Of a stretch of DNA of 64,000 nt, positions 1-11,999 are shown one piece after another; the stretch's first letter is position 1; every line of letters starts with the position of its first letter. The notes below the pieces were generated by a model, which had not been told where the DNA came from, searched no databases, and was given only the letters and a program-made list of their open reading frames with translations. Both the position numbers and the translations under genes were made by a program. This DNA comes from Carallia brachiata (lineage: Eukaryota > Streptophyta > Magnoliopsida > Malpighiales > Rhizophoraceae): the NCBI GenBank assembly GCA_021464245.1, contig JADCRB010000040.1, positions 9,007,534 to 9,071,533 of the forward strand. Direction: 5' to 3'.

Positions 1-547
1 TGTTTCCCAAGATTCTTCAATGGATTTGTGATGTTGATGAATCTATTATACATGTCTGAGATGGTTTCATCACTCCTCATCTTGAACAACTCATACTCAT
101 GTATGAGAAGATTGATTTTGGATTCCTTGACTGCTAACATGCCTTTAGTAAACACCAAAAGTCTATATCACATCTCTTTGGAAATTTTGCATTAAGGTAT
201 CCTACTATACTCCTGACTTGTCAAAGCACATTGTAATATATGTTTCGTTTTAGATTTAAGAGTTAGGAAGTTATTCTATTTGACAGTGAGGGTGGACATA
301 GTTTTGTCGCTCGAGCTAGCTTCAATTATGATTTCAATGGGTATGGGTCCTTTCTCCATAATCTTTCAAAGGTCATAGTCACTTGATTGAGGTAGTAATC
401 ATCTTGTCTTTCTAGGTTTCAAAGTAGGTTCCATCAAAGATGAGTGGTCTCAAAATGTTTCATCCCTCAACATGGGATGTTTTAGTTGCCATGGGTTACT
501 CAAGGATGTAAGGCCTTTGATGTAGAAACTGAGCTTTGTTGCCAATT
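1..547. other. Non-coding stretch, no gene recognised
   Basis: AT-rich sequence with no reading frame resembling a known protein. The short open frames here look like chance. It may belong to the transposon-rich region that follows, but I see no diagnostic motif. Confidence 0.5.
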
Positions 548-1700
548 GTTGGTAACGGTACAACCCAAAAGAGGAGGTAAATTGGGTGTATTTGATTCGC
601 TTACTTGTTTCTCTCAATTTCAACTCCAAAGAATTGGTTGCAACAATAATCGATAATTGAGAATAAAACAAACAATATAAGCATATCTAAAAGTAAATGA
701 GAGATAGGAAAGAAGAGCATGCACCCCGATTTATACTAGTTCGGCTCCAATCAGGAACTTATGTCTACTCCTCAAGGACCTTTCCTTGAGAGTTCAATTC
801 AATAATCACTTTTCTTCTTTTGTACGGTAAAGGACAACCCTTTACAGTTTTCTCTTTAATCTCACAATCTAGAAGAACAATCTTCCATGAAGTTTTTGAT
901 TATAAGAACACTTTTGTTTTTGTCTCAATCACTAGAGCTCAAGCTTTCACACTTAAATATTTTCATTTTTTATCTTCTCTTTTCACACATCCCTTTACAA
1001 ACGATGCTAATCACTTTCTAGGTCTCAAAGAGATATCTAACAAAAGAGTATGGAAACTTTCTTGTAGACAACTCACATAAACTAGTTGTTTGAGTAGATA
1101 TCCTTCCATAAAAGGTAGATTTTTCCCAAAAAGGAAACTACATCTTGCTGTCTGTAGAAGCATCGATTGACCACAGGCTGGGTAAGATCGACTGACTCGA
1201 ATATTCTGTAACTCTTGACTTGTTGCTTCTTGATGCATCGGCCGACCGTAGACCTCATTTAGTTGACTAACCAAGACTTTTTGTTTCTTCTGACTTTCAA
1301 ATCTTTGAATCATCGGTCAACTGCATAACTCATCTAATCCACTGATCAAAATTTTTTGGAACTCCATAGTTTGTCTATTTGTTGCATTGGTCAATCAGGC
1401 CACAGTCAAGTTGACTGAACCGAAGGTTATATAACTTTTCACTTTCAACCTTTTTCACATCTGGTCAACTAGAGACACTCACTGGTCGACTGGTCCTGAC
1501 TCTTTGTAACTTTCCACATTCTCTTCACTGATCATCCTTTCAACCACAAGAGCTGTCAGGTCCTAGTCTGACTTTACTGCAACTTCTAACTTTTGGAAAC
1601 TTCATTCTTTTATTCTAATTTCTCAAGATAACATTCAATGCATTTCTATAAATAAGGATTTAACATAAAAACACAAGATCTTAGCAAAAATATTAGCGTA
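548..1700 (+). repeat. LTR-like remnant
   Basis: The stretch opens with TGTTGGTAACGG followed by CAACCCAAAAGAGG, a beginning that resembles the LTRs of plant retrotransposons. Around 730-790 it contains a 'tactagttcggctcc' segment of the kind often found in such LTRs. The second half is a tandem array described separately. No partner LTR, primer-binding site or coding domain was found next to it, so it would be a solo LTR or a fragment. The right boundary is a guess. Confidence 0.35.
1160..1605 (+). repeat. Diverged ~75-bp tandem repeat, about six units
   Basis: Six consecutive blocks begin near 1160, 1235, 1310, 1384, 1459 and 1531. Each opens with a variant of 'gcatcggtcaac' and continues into a T/C-rich tail containing forms of 'aactttt...ctt'. 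The spacing of 72-75 bp is regular although the units are strongly diverged. It lies inside the LTR-like stretch and is probably part of it. Confidence 0.6.
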
Positions 1701-1829
1701 TTCAAATTTAGGAAAGATTATGCTCATAAATATGAATCATTCATCATGGTAGACATACTAAAACCTAATACTCAATAAATTCTAATAGATAATCAACTTG
1801 AGAGTGATATTATATATGTCCATGTAGAT

Positions 1830-2072
1830 ACCGAGTTTTCAGATTTGAAAGAGATTGATGATCTTTCACAAAAGTTGGTCAAGACAACCAAGAAAATTAT
1901 ATATACACAAGTTTATCTACTTTTGAAATTATCTTTAATTCTCCCAGTTGCAACAGTCACAGTAGAGATAACTTTTTCAGTAATGAGAACCATAAATGAT
2001 CGACTATACAATCGCACGAGAGATAAATGGCTAAACGATTGGGTGATTGCTTATTTAAAAAAATATATTTGA
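1830..2072 (+). pseudogene. hAT transposase C-terminal dimerisation domain, remnant
   Basis: The translation from about 1845 contains the hAT C-terminal dimerisation signature: YLLLKLSLILPVATVTVE followed by FSVMRTINDRLYNR and WLNDWVIAYL. In intact hAT transposases this block ends the protein and holds the dimer together. Only this terminal part is present; the DNA-binding zinc finger and the catalytic core are missing. The stop at 2070-2072 cuts in where the family usually continues for a few more residues in another frame, so the end is probably frameshifted too. I read it as a decayed transposon fragment, not a domesticated gene. Confidence 0.75.
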
Positions 2073-4050
2073 TATTGTAGAAAATGAAAAAAAAATATTC
2101 TAAGGTTAAAAAATATTTACTCATAAAAGACAATCTAATAATTTTTTTTTTCAGTTATTTACATCGTTTTTTATTATTATATTGTACTTATATGTTTGTC
2201 CCCCTCAAAAAAATTTTTGGATCCTTACCTTGTTGGTCTTAGTGTCTTGTAAGTTCCATATATACTTTTTGTTGCTTTACTTGTATTGTTTGAGAAAGAA
2301 GAAACGTAAATGTTGTATTTCTGCCGCTTTTCATGGTTTGTTGATTTTCAATTTTCAAATCCACTACTTCATAGAAATGTATTTGTTTGTGCTTTAAGTT
2401 TATGGTTGCTTTTATATGTAAATATAAGTTGTTGGGATGCTTTACTAAATTTGTTGGTTGTAGTACCCATGTTTTCTCATGAATTTTTTTCTCTATTCTT
2501 TTAAGGAAGGCATTTGAATAAATGAGAAGTTGAAAGAGGTAAGGGCTGGCTTAAAATAGTGCAAAGATTTTAACGAGAAAGCAAGCAAGAGAATATATGA
2601 GTGTGGAAAGCATAAAAATTTTAAATTTTGGAAGGGTGCTAGTTGGTCATCCTAAAGCTTTCCGTGACTTTGGGAAGATGGTTGAACCTTTTAAGAAGGT
2701 CAGCTTCTAGAGCTGGGAAGTTGAGAAACGGTACACTTCTCTCAAAATCCAAAAGTTATCATACAGACTTAGGTGCCCTATATAATTCTCTCTTGGTTCT
2801 TTGTAACTGTCAAAGCTTGCCGAGGAAATGTTGTGTTGATGTTTTGGGGTGGGCATCAAATTTGTCATCTCTCTTTCAGCGTGGGTACTTAGATGAATAA
2901 CAGTAGAGGTAGTGGGTAAAGTTGGGGTTCTCACCTTCTCCCAATGTACAATATCCGCTTCCAATCTCTTCTTCGGGTTAATGTGTGGGCTGCGATTTCA
3001 ATAGTAGATATCAGGAGGTACGACAATTTCCACTCCTTTTCAATGCCACTGGCATCTGGGTTGCCACATCGATCTTTCTGCCAGAACCTCTCCGAACGAT
3101 ATTTCTAATCTTTTGGCCCGACCTTTTTCTGGACTACCAGATCATGCCCTGGTTCCAATATCTTCGATATGTAGGTACTTTCCATCCACCAACAACTTAA
3201 CCGATTCACAAATCTTATATACAACCAGCAGTGGCGGTGGACATCGACCCTTTCCAATTTTTCAAACTAGGTTTTCGAAATGTAATCAATTTCAGGACAC
3301 TATGTTCTGCCTTTCCACGTGAATGCCCTTTTTACTGGTCAAGTCCAGGTCGATATTATTAATTTATGCATCCACGTCTTCTGTGTATATGGCTGGGTAT
3401 AAGAATTCAGTACACGGAACATTTACCTTTAGACTCTGCCGAGTGCAGACTGCACTGCAGCATTTATGTTCCTTAATAAGACAAGCTGGGGGGCCCTTGA
3501 ATTGGAATCTGGAGCCTCCATTTTGACCGCAGGAGATTCAATGTAATGTATCTACGTAAGAAACTGGTATACTACTCAAAGATTTGAAACTAAAAGTGCG
3601 TTCATACTTTAGGCAAAGCCAAGCTGCCCGCACCCACCAGCTCATTATCGTGGGGAGCTCACACGTATGATCTATGAAGCATCTATACTGCTAATTTGTC
3701 TTGATTCTAAAGTTCTGGGGAAACCCACATGATGTTCTTATCCCCAAACCGTTTGCTCCCAATCACACCGTCCCCAATAGTAAATGACCACTATCCAACT
3801 ACGTTCTAACAATATTTGTATATCTGCCAAGACCAGGAGTTGTCCTCCTCGTTTGCCACATGAGCATGTGTACGGACAAACACCCCTGGCCAAGTGTGTC
3901 CGTGAGAGAAAGCTCCCCGCTTTGCTGCGGACACGGTCGTTCTGGTTCTTCTTGCCAGGTATCAGCCCAGGTCCATTTAGAGACACGTTTCAGGGTATGT
4001 CCCCTTTACACCAATTAATTAAGGCATTTCTGTCTTTGCTTACGCTACCG
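2073..4050. other. Intergenic region upstream of the DREB gene
   Basis: No recognisable gene. Several open frames of 60-115 codons occur on both strands (for example 2643-2900, 3784-4125), but none resembles a known family and they overlap each other. The last few hundred bases are the promoter region of the AP2/ERF gene. They are less AT-rich than the surroundings. Confidence 0.5.
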
Positions 4051-4060
4051 TATATAAATA
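4051..4060 (+). promoter_or_regulatory. TATA box of the DREB2D-like gene
   Basis: TATATAAATA lies 88-97 bp upstream of the ATG at 4148. Transcription would be expected to start about 30 bp downstream, near 4085-4090, giving a leader of roughly 60 nt. Confidence 0.7.
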
Positions 4061-4147
4061 TAAACTCACGTCCTAGCTTCTGTTTGCACAATGCGCTTGT
4101 CACCAGTCGTTTCCTTTTAGTCTAAGTCTAAACTATCCAGGTGAGGA

Positions 4148-4855
4148 ATGGCAAAAGCAACAATGGATGGTTTTGGAGAGAAAAAACAGGCCAAGAAGCC
4201 TGCACAGGCTAGTTCTAGAAAAGGGTGCATGAGAGGGAAAGGCGGCCCGGAGAACGCTCTCTGCACTTACAAGGGTGTCCGTCAGAGGACTTGGGGCAAA
4301 TGGGTGGCCGAGATCAGGGAACCCAATCGAGGAGCCCGCCTCTGGCTCGGGACATTTGACACCTCCCATGAAGCTGCCATGGCTTACGATGCCGCTGCTC
4401 GTAAACTTTACGGCTCCGAAGCAAAGCTCAACTTGCCGGAGTTTCACGTCAACAACCAGTTTCCCTTCTCTTCTGTGAATGCCCAGGTTCCTCAATTCCA
4501 ATTAAGAAATCAATCCCACCAAGTCCTGCACAATTCGGGTGAGCAAAGTCCAATAATTGGGGCAAATGACGTGACGCCAACATTCCACCGTGAGTCGGCC
4601 ATGTCTTTCTCTGGTCAAAACTTGGAGTCCAACGTAAAGGCGCTAGAAAATGAAGTTAATTTGGAACACAAGGAGGAGGGCCTTGATAGGATTTGGGCCA
4701 ATTTGAACGTGAATTTGCCTTTATTTGACGATTCCATTTGGGAAGAGGCAGCAATGTCAGTGGACTTTCCAGGGATGGAGGACCCCGGAATTTTTGCCAG
4801 CAATTTCCTGGATGGAACTGCCCGGGACGCGTTGCAGACTCCCTGGTGCGTGTAA
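4148..4855 (+). CDS. DREB2D: DREB2D-like AP2/ERF transcription factor
   Basis: This intronless frame encodes 235 residues. The AP2 DNA-binding domain spans about residues 40-98, from [19 protein letters not shown] to KLNLPE. It carries Val at domain position 14 and Glu at 19, the pair associated with binding DRE/CRT elements (A/GCCGAC). Just before it is the [10 protein letters not shown] motif, characteristic of the A-2 (DREB2) subgroup, preceded by basic residues (EKKQAKKP) that could serve as a nuclear signal. The C-terminal third is acidic with several Trp, Phe and Asp residues, as expected of an activation region. Family members activate drought-, salt- or heat-responsive genes. The ATG has G at -3 and +4, and a TATA box lies upstream. 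From memory Arabidopsis DREB2D is the closest relative; the A-2 assignment is firmer than the exact orthology. Confidence 0.93.
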   Translation: MAKATMDGFGEKKQAKKPAQASSRKGCMRGKGGPENALCTYKGVRQRTWGKWVAEIREPNRGARLWLGTFDTSHEAAMAYDAAARKLYGSEAKLNLPEFHVNNQFPFSSVNAQVPQFQLRNQSHQVLHNSGEQSPIIGANDVTPTFHRESAMSFSGQNLESNVKALENEVNLEHKEEGLDRIWANLNVNLPLFDDSIWEEAAMSVDFPGMEDPGIFASNFLDGTARDALQTPWCV

Positions 4856-6469
4856 AAGCCAGCCGCCCTGCATGAGAAAGGTGCACAGAAACAACAAAAA
4901 GACCAGAAAAAAAAAACAAAAAGAAAAAAAAAAGGCGAAGAAAGGACAATTTGCACTGTTTATGTTTAAAAATTGCTCATGATTATGCTCTGTTTCTATG
5001 TACAGCGATGGCCACTAAAAAGCCACGTGGGTTTTTCCGGGCTTTATCGTGGCAGCTCACTTTGTATATGTATCCATGCAGCATGTCTGTCAGTCACGTG
5101 TGCCTATAGTCACGTGCTTTAGTTATTAGTTAGGTATAATATTTGTGATGGTAGTCATAGAGAAGTAGACTAGTAGTAGACTACTGGACGAGGGCAATAT
5201 TAGCGTGTTAAACGCTTGTGTATTAAAAATTTAAAAAAAAAAAATAAAAAAACAGCGAAGCAAAACAGTACACGATGCATCAGTTATTTTGTTATTGTTG
5301 TGCATGCAATTACAAACACTTGTGTTTTGGCTTAAAGTTGATTTATCGTTGAATTGATGGAAAACAGTTGGCCGAACTGATTGACTCCTCACGGCCATCT
5401 TAAAAATATTCATGTTTATTTTTTAAATCAATTTTAAATCACTTGTTCGTCGATATTTTTGTTTTTTTTGTTGGATTTTATTATGCAGTCTATTGAAAAA
5501 TCGTTCAAATAACATCTAAATTGTAATGATAAGTATCTTTTGTGCCCAAATCAAAAAAAATAATAATAAAAAAAATAATATTTATTTATATTATTTTTAA
5601 TTATTTTAATTGTACAAACATACTTATTGTTATAATCTGAATATTTTGGCCATATACTTGTTTAGCCATACACTTTTTCTGTTCCCAATTTTTCTCACTT
5701 GTCTTCATTTATAGGTTCAGTGGCTATCTATTTTACACCCGATAGTTGCATTTTTTTTAATTCAAATATATGCATGTGTTTATAAATTGTTTTTTCATAT
5801 AAATAACTATGCAATCATTAAGTCATATATCTCTCAAGGGAGTGCACATTTGATAATTTATAATATTAATTGTAGAAAAGATTTTTTATTTATTGATACA
5901 TCATAAAATGCTATCATAAAGCAAAAGAAAACAAAAGAATAAACATTAAATTTACTATGGCGCTTGAACAAGACGCCAGACTAATGGTAATTTGCTTATG
6001 TTATCAGCTGATCTTATCTAGAAAGTTGCGTAGTAGTTAGATTAATAAAAGAAACAAGAAGGACAAAGAGCAAAAGAAAAGACGGATTCTCAGAAGTTGA
6101 TGCTACTAGCAATAAAAGAAGGATTTTGTTTTTCATTTGTTGTTTGTGAGGCCCCAAGAGGAGGTCATAAATATTTGTGGCCAAGTTTGCAATATACTCT
6201 ACTATCAATCCCCACACATTTTATGTGCATATTAATATTCATGATAATGAATATCTTAATTTAATATCAGACCAACGTTTTTAAGACTATTACGCTTTGA
6301 TGCAAGACTTAGGTGATATGATGAAAAACTTAGGTGTCCTGTAATAATTATACCATCAAGATAGATGAAGGAAAAAATTTTATGACCATCTTTATTGAAA
6401 ATAAAGAGTGGGGAATTAGCTTAGGATCTATTAAAATGCAGACTTTGCCAAAAATTAGGAAATTGGGCA
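4856..6469. other. 3' region of the DREB gene and AT-rich intergenic DNA
   Basis: The first few hundred bases after the stop are A-rich and probably contain the 3' untranslated region. The remainder is very AT-rich, with poly-A/T runs and no coding signal. Frames at 5231-5413 and 6014-6217 show no family resemblance. Confidence 0.5.
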
Positions 6470-7080
6470 GTACGCAGTGGCAGATCCAAAAAAAATTTGA
6501 AGGGGGACAAACTTTATATGTACAAATAAAATAATAAAAATTAATATATAATATAAAATTAAAAAAAATAAATTAATTATTGTCAGTAATAAACATTATG
6601 ATTATATCATGTAAATTGTAATGTTTTAAATTTTATTGAAATAATTTTAAAGATAAATGAAAATTATTTTAGTAAATAAATTGTAAATGAATTACTAAGG
6701 AAAAAAAAAGAAACTGATTTCTTTCAAAAAAAAAAACAGAGAAAAAGAAGCGAGAAGTCAAAAGAAAGAAATGGTTTCTTTGGGGCAAAGAAGCAAAAAA
6801 TAAAAATAAAAAACAAAAAGAAAGCGGGGAAAAAAAAAGAGAAACACGCAAAGAGCCAAAAGTAAAGGCAAAAAACTGAAGTAGAGAAAAACACAACAAA
6901 GTGAATAAGAAAGAAGTTGAACCTAGGATTTCAAGAAGATGAGGGGGGCATAAAAGGGATTTTAGGGGGGGGGGGGGCCAAGGGATGTTACCACTAGGCT
7001 ACAGTCTAATAGTTGTAATATTTTACCTACTAAGAAAACATAACTTAAAATTTGAGGGTGGGCAATTGCCCACCCTCACC
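6470..7080. repeat. Non-coding transposon-like remnant
   Basis: The left side has 'gtggcagatccaaaaaaaa' followed by a G run at 6500-6506, a pattern often seen at the ends of plant DNA-transposon derivatives. The right side has a 14-base G run near 6964-6977 and a perfect 24-bp palindrome at 7054-7077. Between them lies strongly A-rich sequence. I cannot define terminal repeats or a target duplication, so the class is open. Confidence 0.3.
7054..7077. repeat. Perfect 24-bp palindrome
   Basis: Twelve bases starting GAGGGTGGGCAA are followed directly by their exact reverse complement with no spacer. It sits at the right end of the transposon-like remnant. Confidence 0.9.
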
Positions 7081-7269
7081 ACCACCAAGATTTGCCAATG
7101 CAAGCACGTGGAGCTTGCTTTAAACCACAAAATGACTTGCGAAGGCAACAAGCATATTGTGTTTTTGAGCAACAACAAAACTTGAGGGCTGAATTATGTA
7201 CACTTCCTCAGATATGTTGCCATAGAGAAATATCAAGCTGTCTCAGAGTCTAGTTATTTTGAATAGCCA

Positions 7270-7470
7270 AAATGATGATAGTAAGGATGGTTGTTGGTTT
7301 CACAACTGGACTGAAGGTGTCATGATAGTCAATCCCTTCACGCTAGCTGAAGCCTTTTGTTACTAAGCAGGCCTTATATCTATCAATGTCACCTCTGGCA
7401 TTCCTCTTGATTCAAAATAACTATTTGTTACCCACTACATTTGCATTTGTAGAAGAGGTACCGAGTCCCA
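7270..7470 (-). pseudogene. copia-1 reverse transcriptase fragment
   Basis: Translation of the - strand gives a broken copy of the copia reverse transcriptase N-terminal block: IKRNA, then DIDRYKACLVTKGF, then GIDYHDTFSPVVKPTTI. In-frame stops fall between these blocks. The catalytic YVDD box and everything beyond it are absent. The region from about 7480 to 8220 on the same strand is Pro/Ser-rich in translation, as in the linker between integrase and reverse transcriptase. Confidence 0.75.
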
Positions 7471-8227
7471 TGTATGATTGGTCATCAAGGCTTAAATTTC
7501 CTCACTCATGGCATTATGCCATTCAAAATATGATTTGGCTTGGTTAAAGGTTGTTGGTTCTATATATCAGTATTCTATACTCTTGGTAGAGGAAGGTGGG
7601 CACAACACTAGAAGGGCTTTGGATTTGACAGACTTAGGCTGGAGGGTCATGTGATGTGTGTGTTGTGGTTTGGTGAGGGAGGAGATTATGTGGATGTAAT
7701 ACTTGTGGTTGGGTATTTGGTCAGATCAACTACGAGTTTGAGGCCTAGGCAGGTGGAGTGAGTCTCGCTGATCTATTTAGAAGGTGAGGATAATGTGGAA
7801 CAGATTAGAGGTTGCTGTTGTTGATCTTGGAAAATAAGTGTGTCAAGCAAGTTTTGTGGTAGAAGAGAGAAATTATCGTTAGAGAGTAGATGAGTGTGTG
7901 GATTGGATGGGCTTATAGTTCGTTGGATTGGGGAGGAGGGTGACAAGTTAATAGGGCTCACATTTTCTTGTTGGTCAAGATGAGGTTGGATTGGTGTTGG
8001 GGAGGTGGTTACGAGTTGGCTAGATATAGGGGATTGGGTTTTGATTCTTGATGGGGATGGGATAGTAGACGTAGGAAGACTATAGTTTGAGAAGGAACAT
8101 AAGTCTTACTTGGATAGTGGGTGAGACCTAGTGCGTTGGGCATTAACTGAAGCCATGGACCTATCCCAAGTGTGGCAGAGCTAAAGCGCCGCCATAAGTC
8201 TGAGAAGGGAAAATTATTTTTATTAAA

Positions 8228-9110
8228 TCATAGGTGTCTAGCTACAAATATTCTTCTAGACTCAGGGTCGAGACACCTATATCCATAATGATTAGAAGAC
8301 AGGCCTAAATTAACACAGACCAATAAAAATTTGTGCATGTTGTAAGGACAGAGGAGAAGAGAGACATAACAACCGAAGACTTTGAATTTATTGTAGTCAG
8401 GGGGTTTGGAAAACAATTTGAAGTGCTAGTTTTGATTTTAAAGGACAGGGGTAGGCATACAGTTTATTATTCCAACTATTGTATCAAAAGCCTGAACCCA
8501 ATATTTAAATGGAACAAGACCATGACCAAGTAAAGCAAGTTAAGTGTCTACGACATGTCTTATTTTTCATTCAGATATGCCATTTTATTCACGAGTGTGC
8601 GGCATGCCAAACGGTGTTGAATACTGATTTTTTGAAAATAAGTGCTTAATTTTCTATACTTGCCACCCCAATCAGAATGAGAGGCCTTTATTTTAACTCT
8701 AAATCGTCTCTCGACACAACTATTAAAATTAAGAAATGTCTAAAGCAAATCATTACATTTTTTTTTAAGAGAAAGAACTAGGTATATCGACTGAAATTAT
8801 TAATGAAAAGAATAAAATAACAGAGACCATCGTTAGAAACTATCGAGGATGGACCCCACATGTCGAAATGAATAATTTCAAAGGGATATTGACTTTTATT
8901 ATGAACATTAGATAAGGGCAGTCTAGCCAATTTTCCTTTTTGATAGGAAGAGCTTAATGTTGGTGGGGTACTACTAGACATTAAGAGACTATTGTTTTGA
9001 ACAATGGAGGAGATAGTGGGAAAAGCTACATGGTCGAATCTGTTGTGCCAGTCTTCACAAGATAGTGGCATCACATGGTAGGCTTTAGGGTCAGAATCTA
9101 GCGGTAGCAA
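8228..9110 (-). pseudogene. copia-1 integrase region, broken
   Basis: At 8778-9110 the translation contains the GAG-pre-integrase block (WHNRFDHVAFPTISSI) and then the beginning of the integrase core (PFEIIHFDMWGPS), whose Asp is the first residue of the DDE triad. At 8228-8416 it contains the family's FKVFGC block and a following segment ending RRIFVARHL. The part between is disrupted by stops, so no continuous integrase frame survives. It continues from the protease region above it. Confidence 0.75.
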
Positions 9111-9137
9111 CTTGTAAAGCCCATTTTCACTCGGTCC

Positions 9138-9470
9138 TCAGAGAAGTATTTCTTTGGTGCGAGTCCTTGGTAAAAAAAAAAAAAGATGGATGGAATTCAA
9201 AATAATAATGATTGTCATACTGGATTTTTGAACAAATAGCAAAGAAGATTTTATTAAAAGGTCATATATTTTGGGAAAGAGAGGACGTGAAGAAGAGAGA
9301 ATAATAGTTTTAGAACCAATATTAGAGACTGACACACCTTGACCATTGGCAACCTGCAAAGTCTCACCACCAGTATAGTATAAGTTCAATTGGAGACCAG
9401 CCATATTAGGAGTCACATGATAGTTAGCTCCAGTGTCAGCAATCCAAGGGATGTATTACCCAAAAAAGGG
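9138..9470 (-). pseudogene. copia-1 protease region
   Basis: The - strand near 9430 encodes WIADTGANYHVTPNMAGLQ. The DTGA motif is the catalytic site of the copia aspartic protease, and the following TLQVANGQGVSVSNIG block is typical of the same domain. The frame breaks before the integrase. Only one or two lesions are apparent in the core itself, so it is less eroded than the reverse transcriptase. Confidence 0.78.
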
Positions 9471-9799
9471 AAAGCAGCTCATGGTGGGTGCACCATAAGG
9501 CACATGATGACTAAAGTTAGCTTGTGTCAGATAATTATTGTGCTATTGATTGAACCGCTTCCAACAGCAGTTTGCAATTTGATTGCGCATGCCTCGTATT
9601 TGACAAGGTCCCCGTGGAGATTGTCACATCCTTGGAGTCATTGGTATGGGTGGGCGTGAAGTGGTTAAGCCAGGTGCAGAGTAGAAAGGAGGGCATGTAG
9701 GTGTGGGGAAAAGAGAACCCGTGGGTGGTGTTTTGATGGCAAGATTGACTTGTGGTGCTCTTGGGGTACTTCAAAGCAATATCTCATAAGCATTAAATT

Positions 9800-10399
9800 C
9801 ACTGAAGAGAGAGGGCAGCCTACTACACTAAGTTCATCTGCGAGTGCTTTGGCACGTTTAAAACATTGAGAAACTGGGAGATCATTGCGTTTAAATTCCT
9901 AAAGGTCAATATGCAATTATAGTTGACGATTCTAGGAGATAGAACCGAAGGCTTGATTCAAAGCATCCCAAACTTGTTGAGATGAAGAGAGGCCGATAAT
10001 ATAAGAAAAGACATCTTCTGACAATGAGGAGATGAGCTGACACAAGAGCATTTGATCTTTTTGAAACCAGGCCACATAAGCGAGGTTGGGAATAGGTAAG
10101 GTTATTAATGTGGATAAGGAAGTATCTGGAATAATTTCCTTTGGAGGAGGAAGGGTTGTCCCATCAACAAAACCAATCAAGTTTTGGTAATTTAGGAGTA
10201 GAAGAAATTATGTCTACTATGCCAAATAATTGTGTTAGGTAAGCTTGATAGCAAAAGTATGGTGTGCTTTTGTGAGAGAGGAAGATATGATAGGAGAAGT
10301 AGTGTTGGTGCCATTATTGGTGGCAGACAACACAGAGAAGGTAAAAGAGGAGGACGAGGAGGAATAAGTGTTTAGAGGATTAATGCGGGTGTCAACCAT
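9800..10399 (-). pseudogene. copia-1 gag
   Basis: An ATG at 10399-10397 opens a frame beginning MVDTRINPLNTYSSSS, a start seen in copia gag proteins of dicots. It is interrupted by stops near 10240 and 10200, then continues as IGFVDGTTLPPP and SSLSEDVFSYIIGLSSSQQVWDAL, the conserved core of copia Gag (UBN2 type). In the living element this protein forms the particle that packages the RNA. Decay is moderate; the order and spacing of the blocks are normal. Confidence 0.8.
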
Positions 10400-10401
10400 G
10401 G

Positions 10402-10413
10402 GCTTTGATACCA
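10402..10413 (-). other. copia-1 primer-binding site
   Basis: The - strand reads TGGTATCAAAGC, close to the complement of the initiator tRNA-Met 3' end (one mismatch to TGGTATCAGAGC). It directly follows a terminal CA, the expected 3' end of the 5' LTR. The gag ATG begins only a few bases later. Confidence 0.8.
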
Positions 10414-10415
10414 TG

Positions 10416-11999
10416 TAAAAATATATGGGAAGGAAGGTTTTGCACTGAAAAGAATCGAACTTTCATTAATTGTTTACAGTATAGTATACAAGCTTATATG
10501 AGAGAGGTTGTTGCTTAGCTTGTACAATGAGCCAACGAAAATATAAGTAACAGAAGATGCCAATCATGGATAGGATAATTACTTGATAACTAATAGAAAC
10601 AAACCCAAGAACTGTGCAAAGATAATCACTGGCCATTCCGGGGTGGATGTTCCACTAAAAGTTGCACTTCATTTTTTGCCAGTTGCCTAGTTAAGGTTTC
10701 TGGTTGATGGCATGACAAACAAAATTTATGTTTTGAGGTACATGATACGGTTACAACTAAGCCAGCTAAGATATCTCCACACTCATTGCAAATTGTAGTC
10801 AAGATCTTTACCCAACCAAGGCAAATCATGCAGCTGATGTGTACATTGTCTTAGCTAAGGATTGTCTAGTTTTAACTACTATGTCACTCTATTACCATCA
10901 AAGAGATTGAGCATTATTAAACTGTCACTTTATAATACTAAGAACACAAAGGATTAAACTAAAAACCTTTTGTCTTATGACCAAAAAAAACAATAAACTT
11001 GTGTCTCATCTATATATGATAAGCACATATGTAAGCGCCAGAAACTCCAAATTCTAGAGGATTGATAAACATAGAAGAAACACAAAACAAACAATAAAGG
11101 TAATGAAAATATGGAGGAAAAAAATAAAGAGCTCTATAGAGCAAAATAATGGTTTAAAGCCCATGAAAGTTGAAAGACCATTTTCATCCATTTTCCAAAA
11201 CTGAAAAAAGAAAAAAAAAATTTATGTGCAGCCAAAATGTAAAATAAAAGTAAAAGGAAAAGAAAACACATGTCATGTATCCTTGGAAAAGAAGCAAAAG
11301 GTCAAAAAAAATTAAATAAATAAAAACCCAGAAGCCATTATAGTTCTAAACTAGCTAGTTGATTTATTCACAAAAAAGATAGTAAGCCAAAGACAAACAT
11401 GAAAATAAGAACAGAAAAAATATAGAAAAGTACAAAAATATTCTTTAATTTACATCTTCTTGTTACCCCCAAAAATGCTCAAGTCTATAAGTTGTTGGCT
11501 TGTTGAATGACTTTTTGTATGTTATAGGGATTATTTTTCCAATTTCTTGTCTTCTATAGTAGCTAAATAGTAAAAGAATATTGACTGTGATTGACATTGT
11601 TGCAGTTTGAAATCTCTTTCTCTCTCTCTTTCCCCCTTTTCCCTCTTTCTTTGTTCTCTTTTCTCTATAAATAAAGCTTGTAGAGTGAAAATGAGGCAAC
11701 CAAAATTAAGGACACTATTGTAGATTTTTGTTTAACGGTATAGTCTTGCTTTACCCATTATCCTTTGACCGAATCAAACCAACTGGTTCAACTAATTGAA
11801 CAAGTGGCTAGTTATGATTTTGGTTCAATTTATGGCTGGTTTTCAATATCAAATTAGACGAGTCAAAACCTACTAAAAACAAAAAAAAAAAATTTCTGGT
11901 CAAACTGATCAAATCAAACCATAAATATCAAAAATTATATTTTGAATTGTCATTATTACGTCTTCAAGACTAATTGTTATCGTTATGCTACTTGAATTG
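10416..11999. other. Non-coding region with probable copia-1 5' LTR
   Basis: The part next to 10416 should be the 5' LTR of copia-1, given the adjoining primer-binding site. I could not define its outer end. The rest is AT-rich with no recognised gene. The frames at 10626-10829 and 11463-11699 do not resemble known proteins; the second is only a CT-rich tract read as codons. Confidence 0.45.

Larger units (their letters stand above)
7200..10415 (-). mobile_element. Decayed Ty1/copia retrotransposon (copia-1)
   Basis: On the - strand, from 10413 downward, the order is primer-binding site, gag, protease, integrase, linker and reverse transcriptase, which is the copia order (integrase before reverse transcriptase). 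Every domain has stops or frameshifts, and the reverse transcriptase is truncated near 7200, so the element cannot make its own proteins. The 5' LTR should lie just above 10414, where the - strand reads ...TTTTTACA directly before the primer-binding site; I could not find its far end or a 3' LTR. Domains are listed separately. Confidence 0.8.

Noticed and set aside
3784..4125. 113-codon open frame upstream of the DREB gene
   Set aside because: It overlaps the TATA box and promoter and resembles no known protein.
4133..4501. Long open frame on the - strand opposite the DREB gene
   Set aside because: It is antisense to a clear AP2 domain and has no family resemblance; a shadow of GC-richer coding DNA.
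11740..11930. Sequence with repeated 'ggttcaa/ttgaacc' words, transposon-like
   Set aside because: Terminal repeats and target duplication could not be found, so no element was called.
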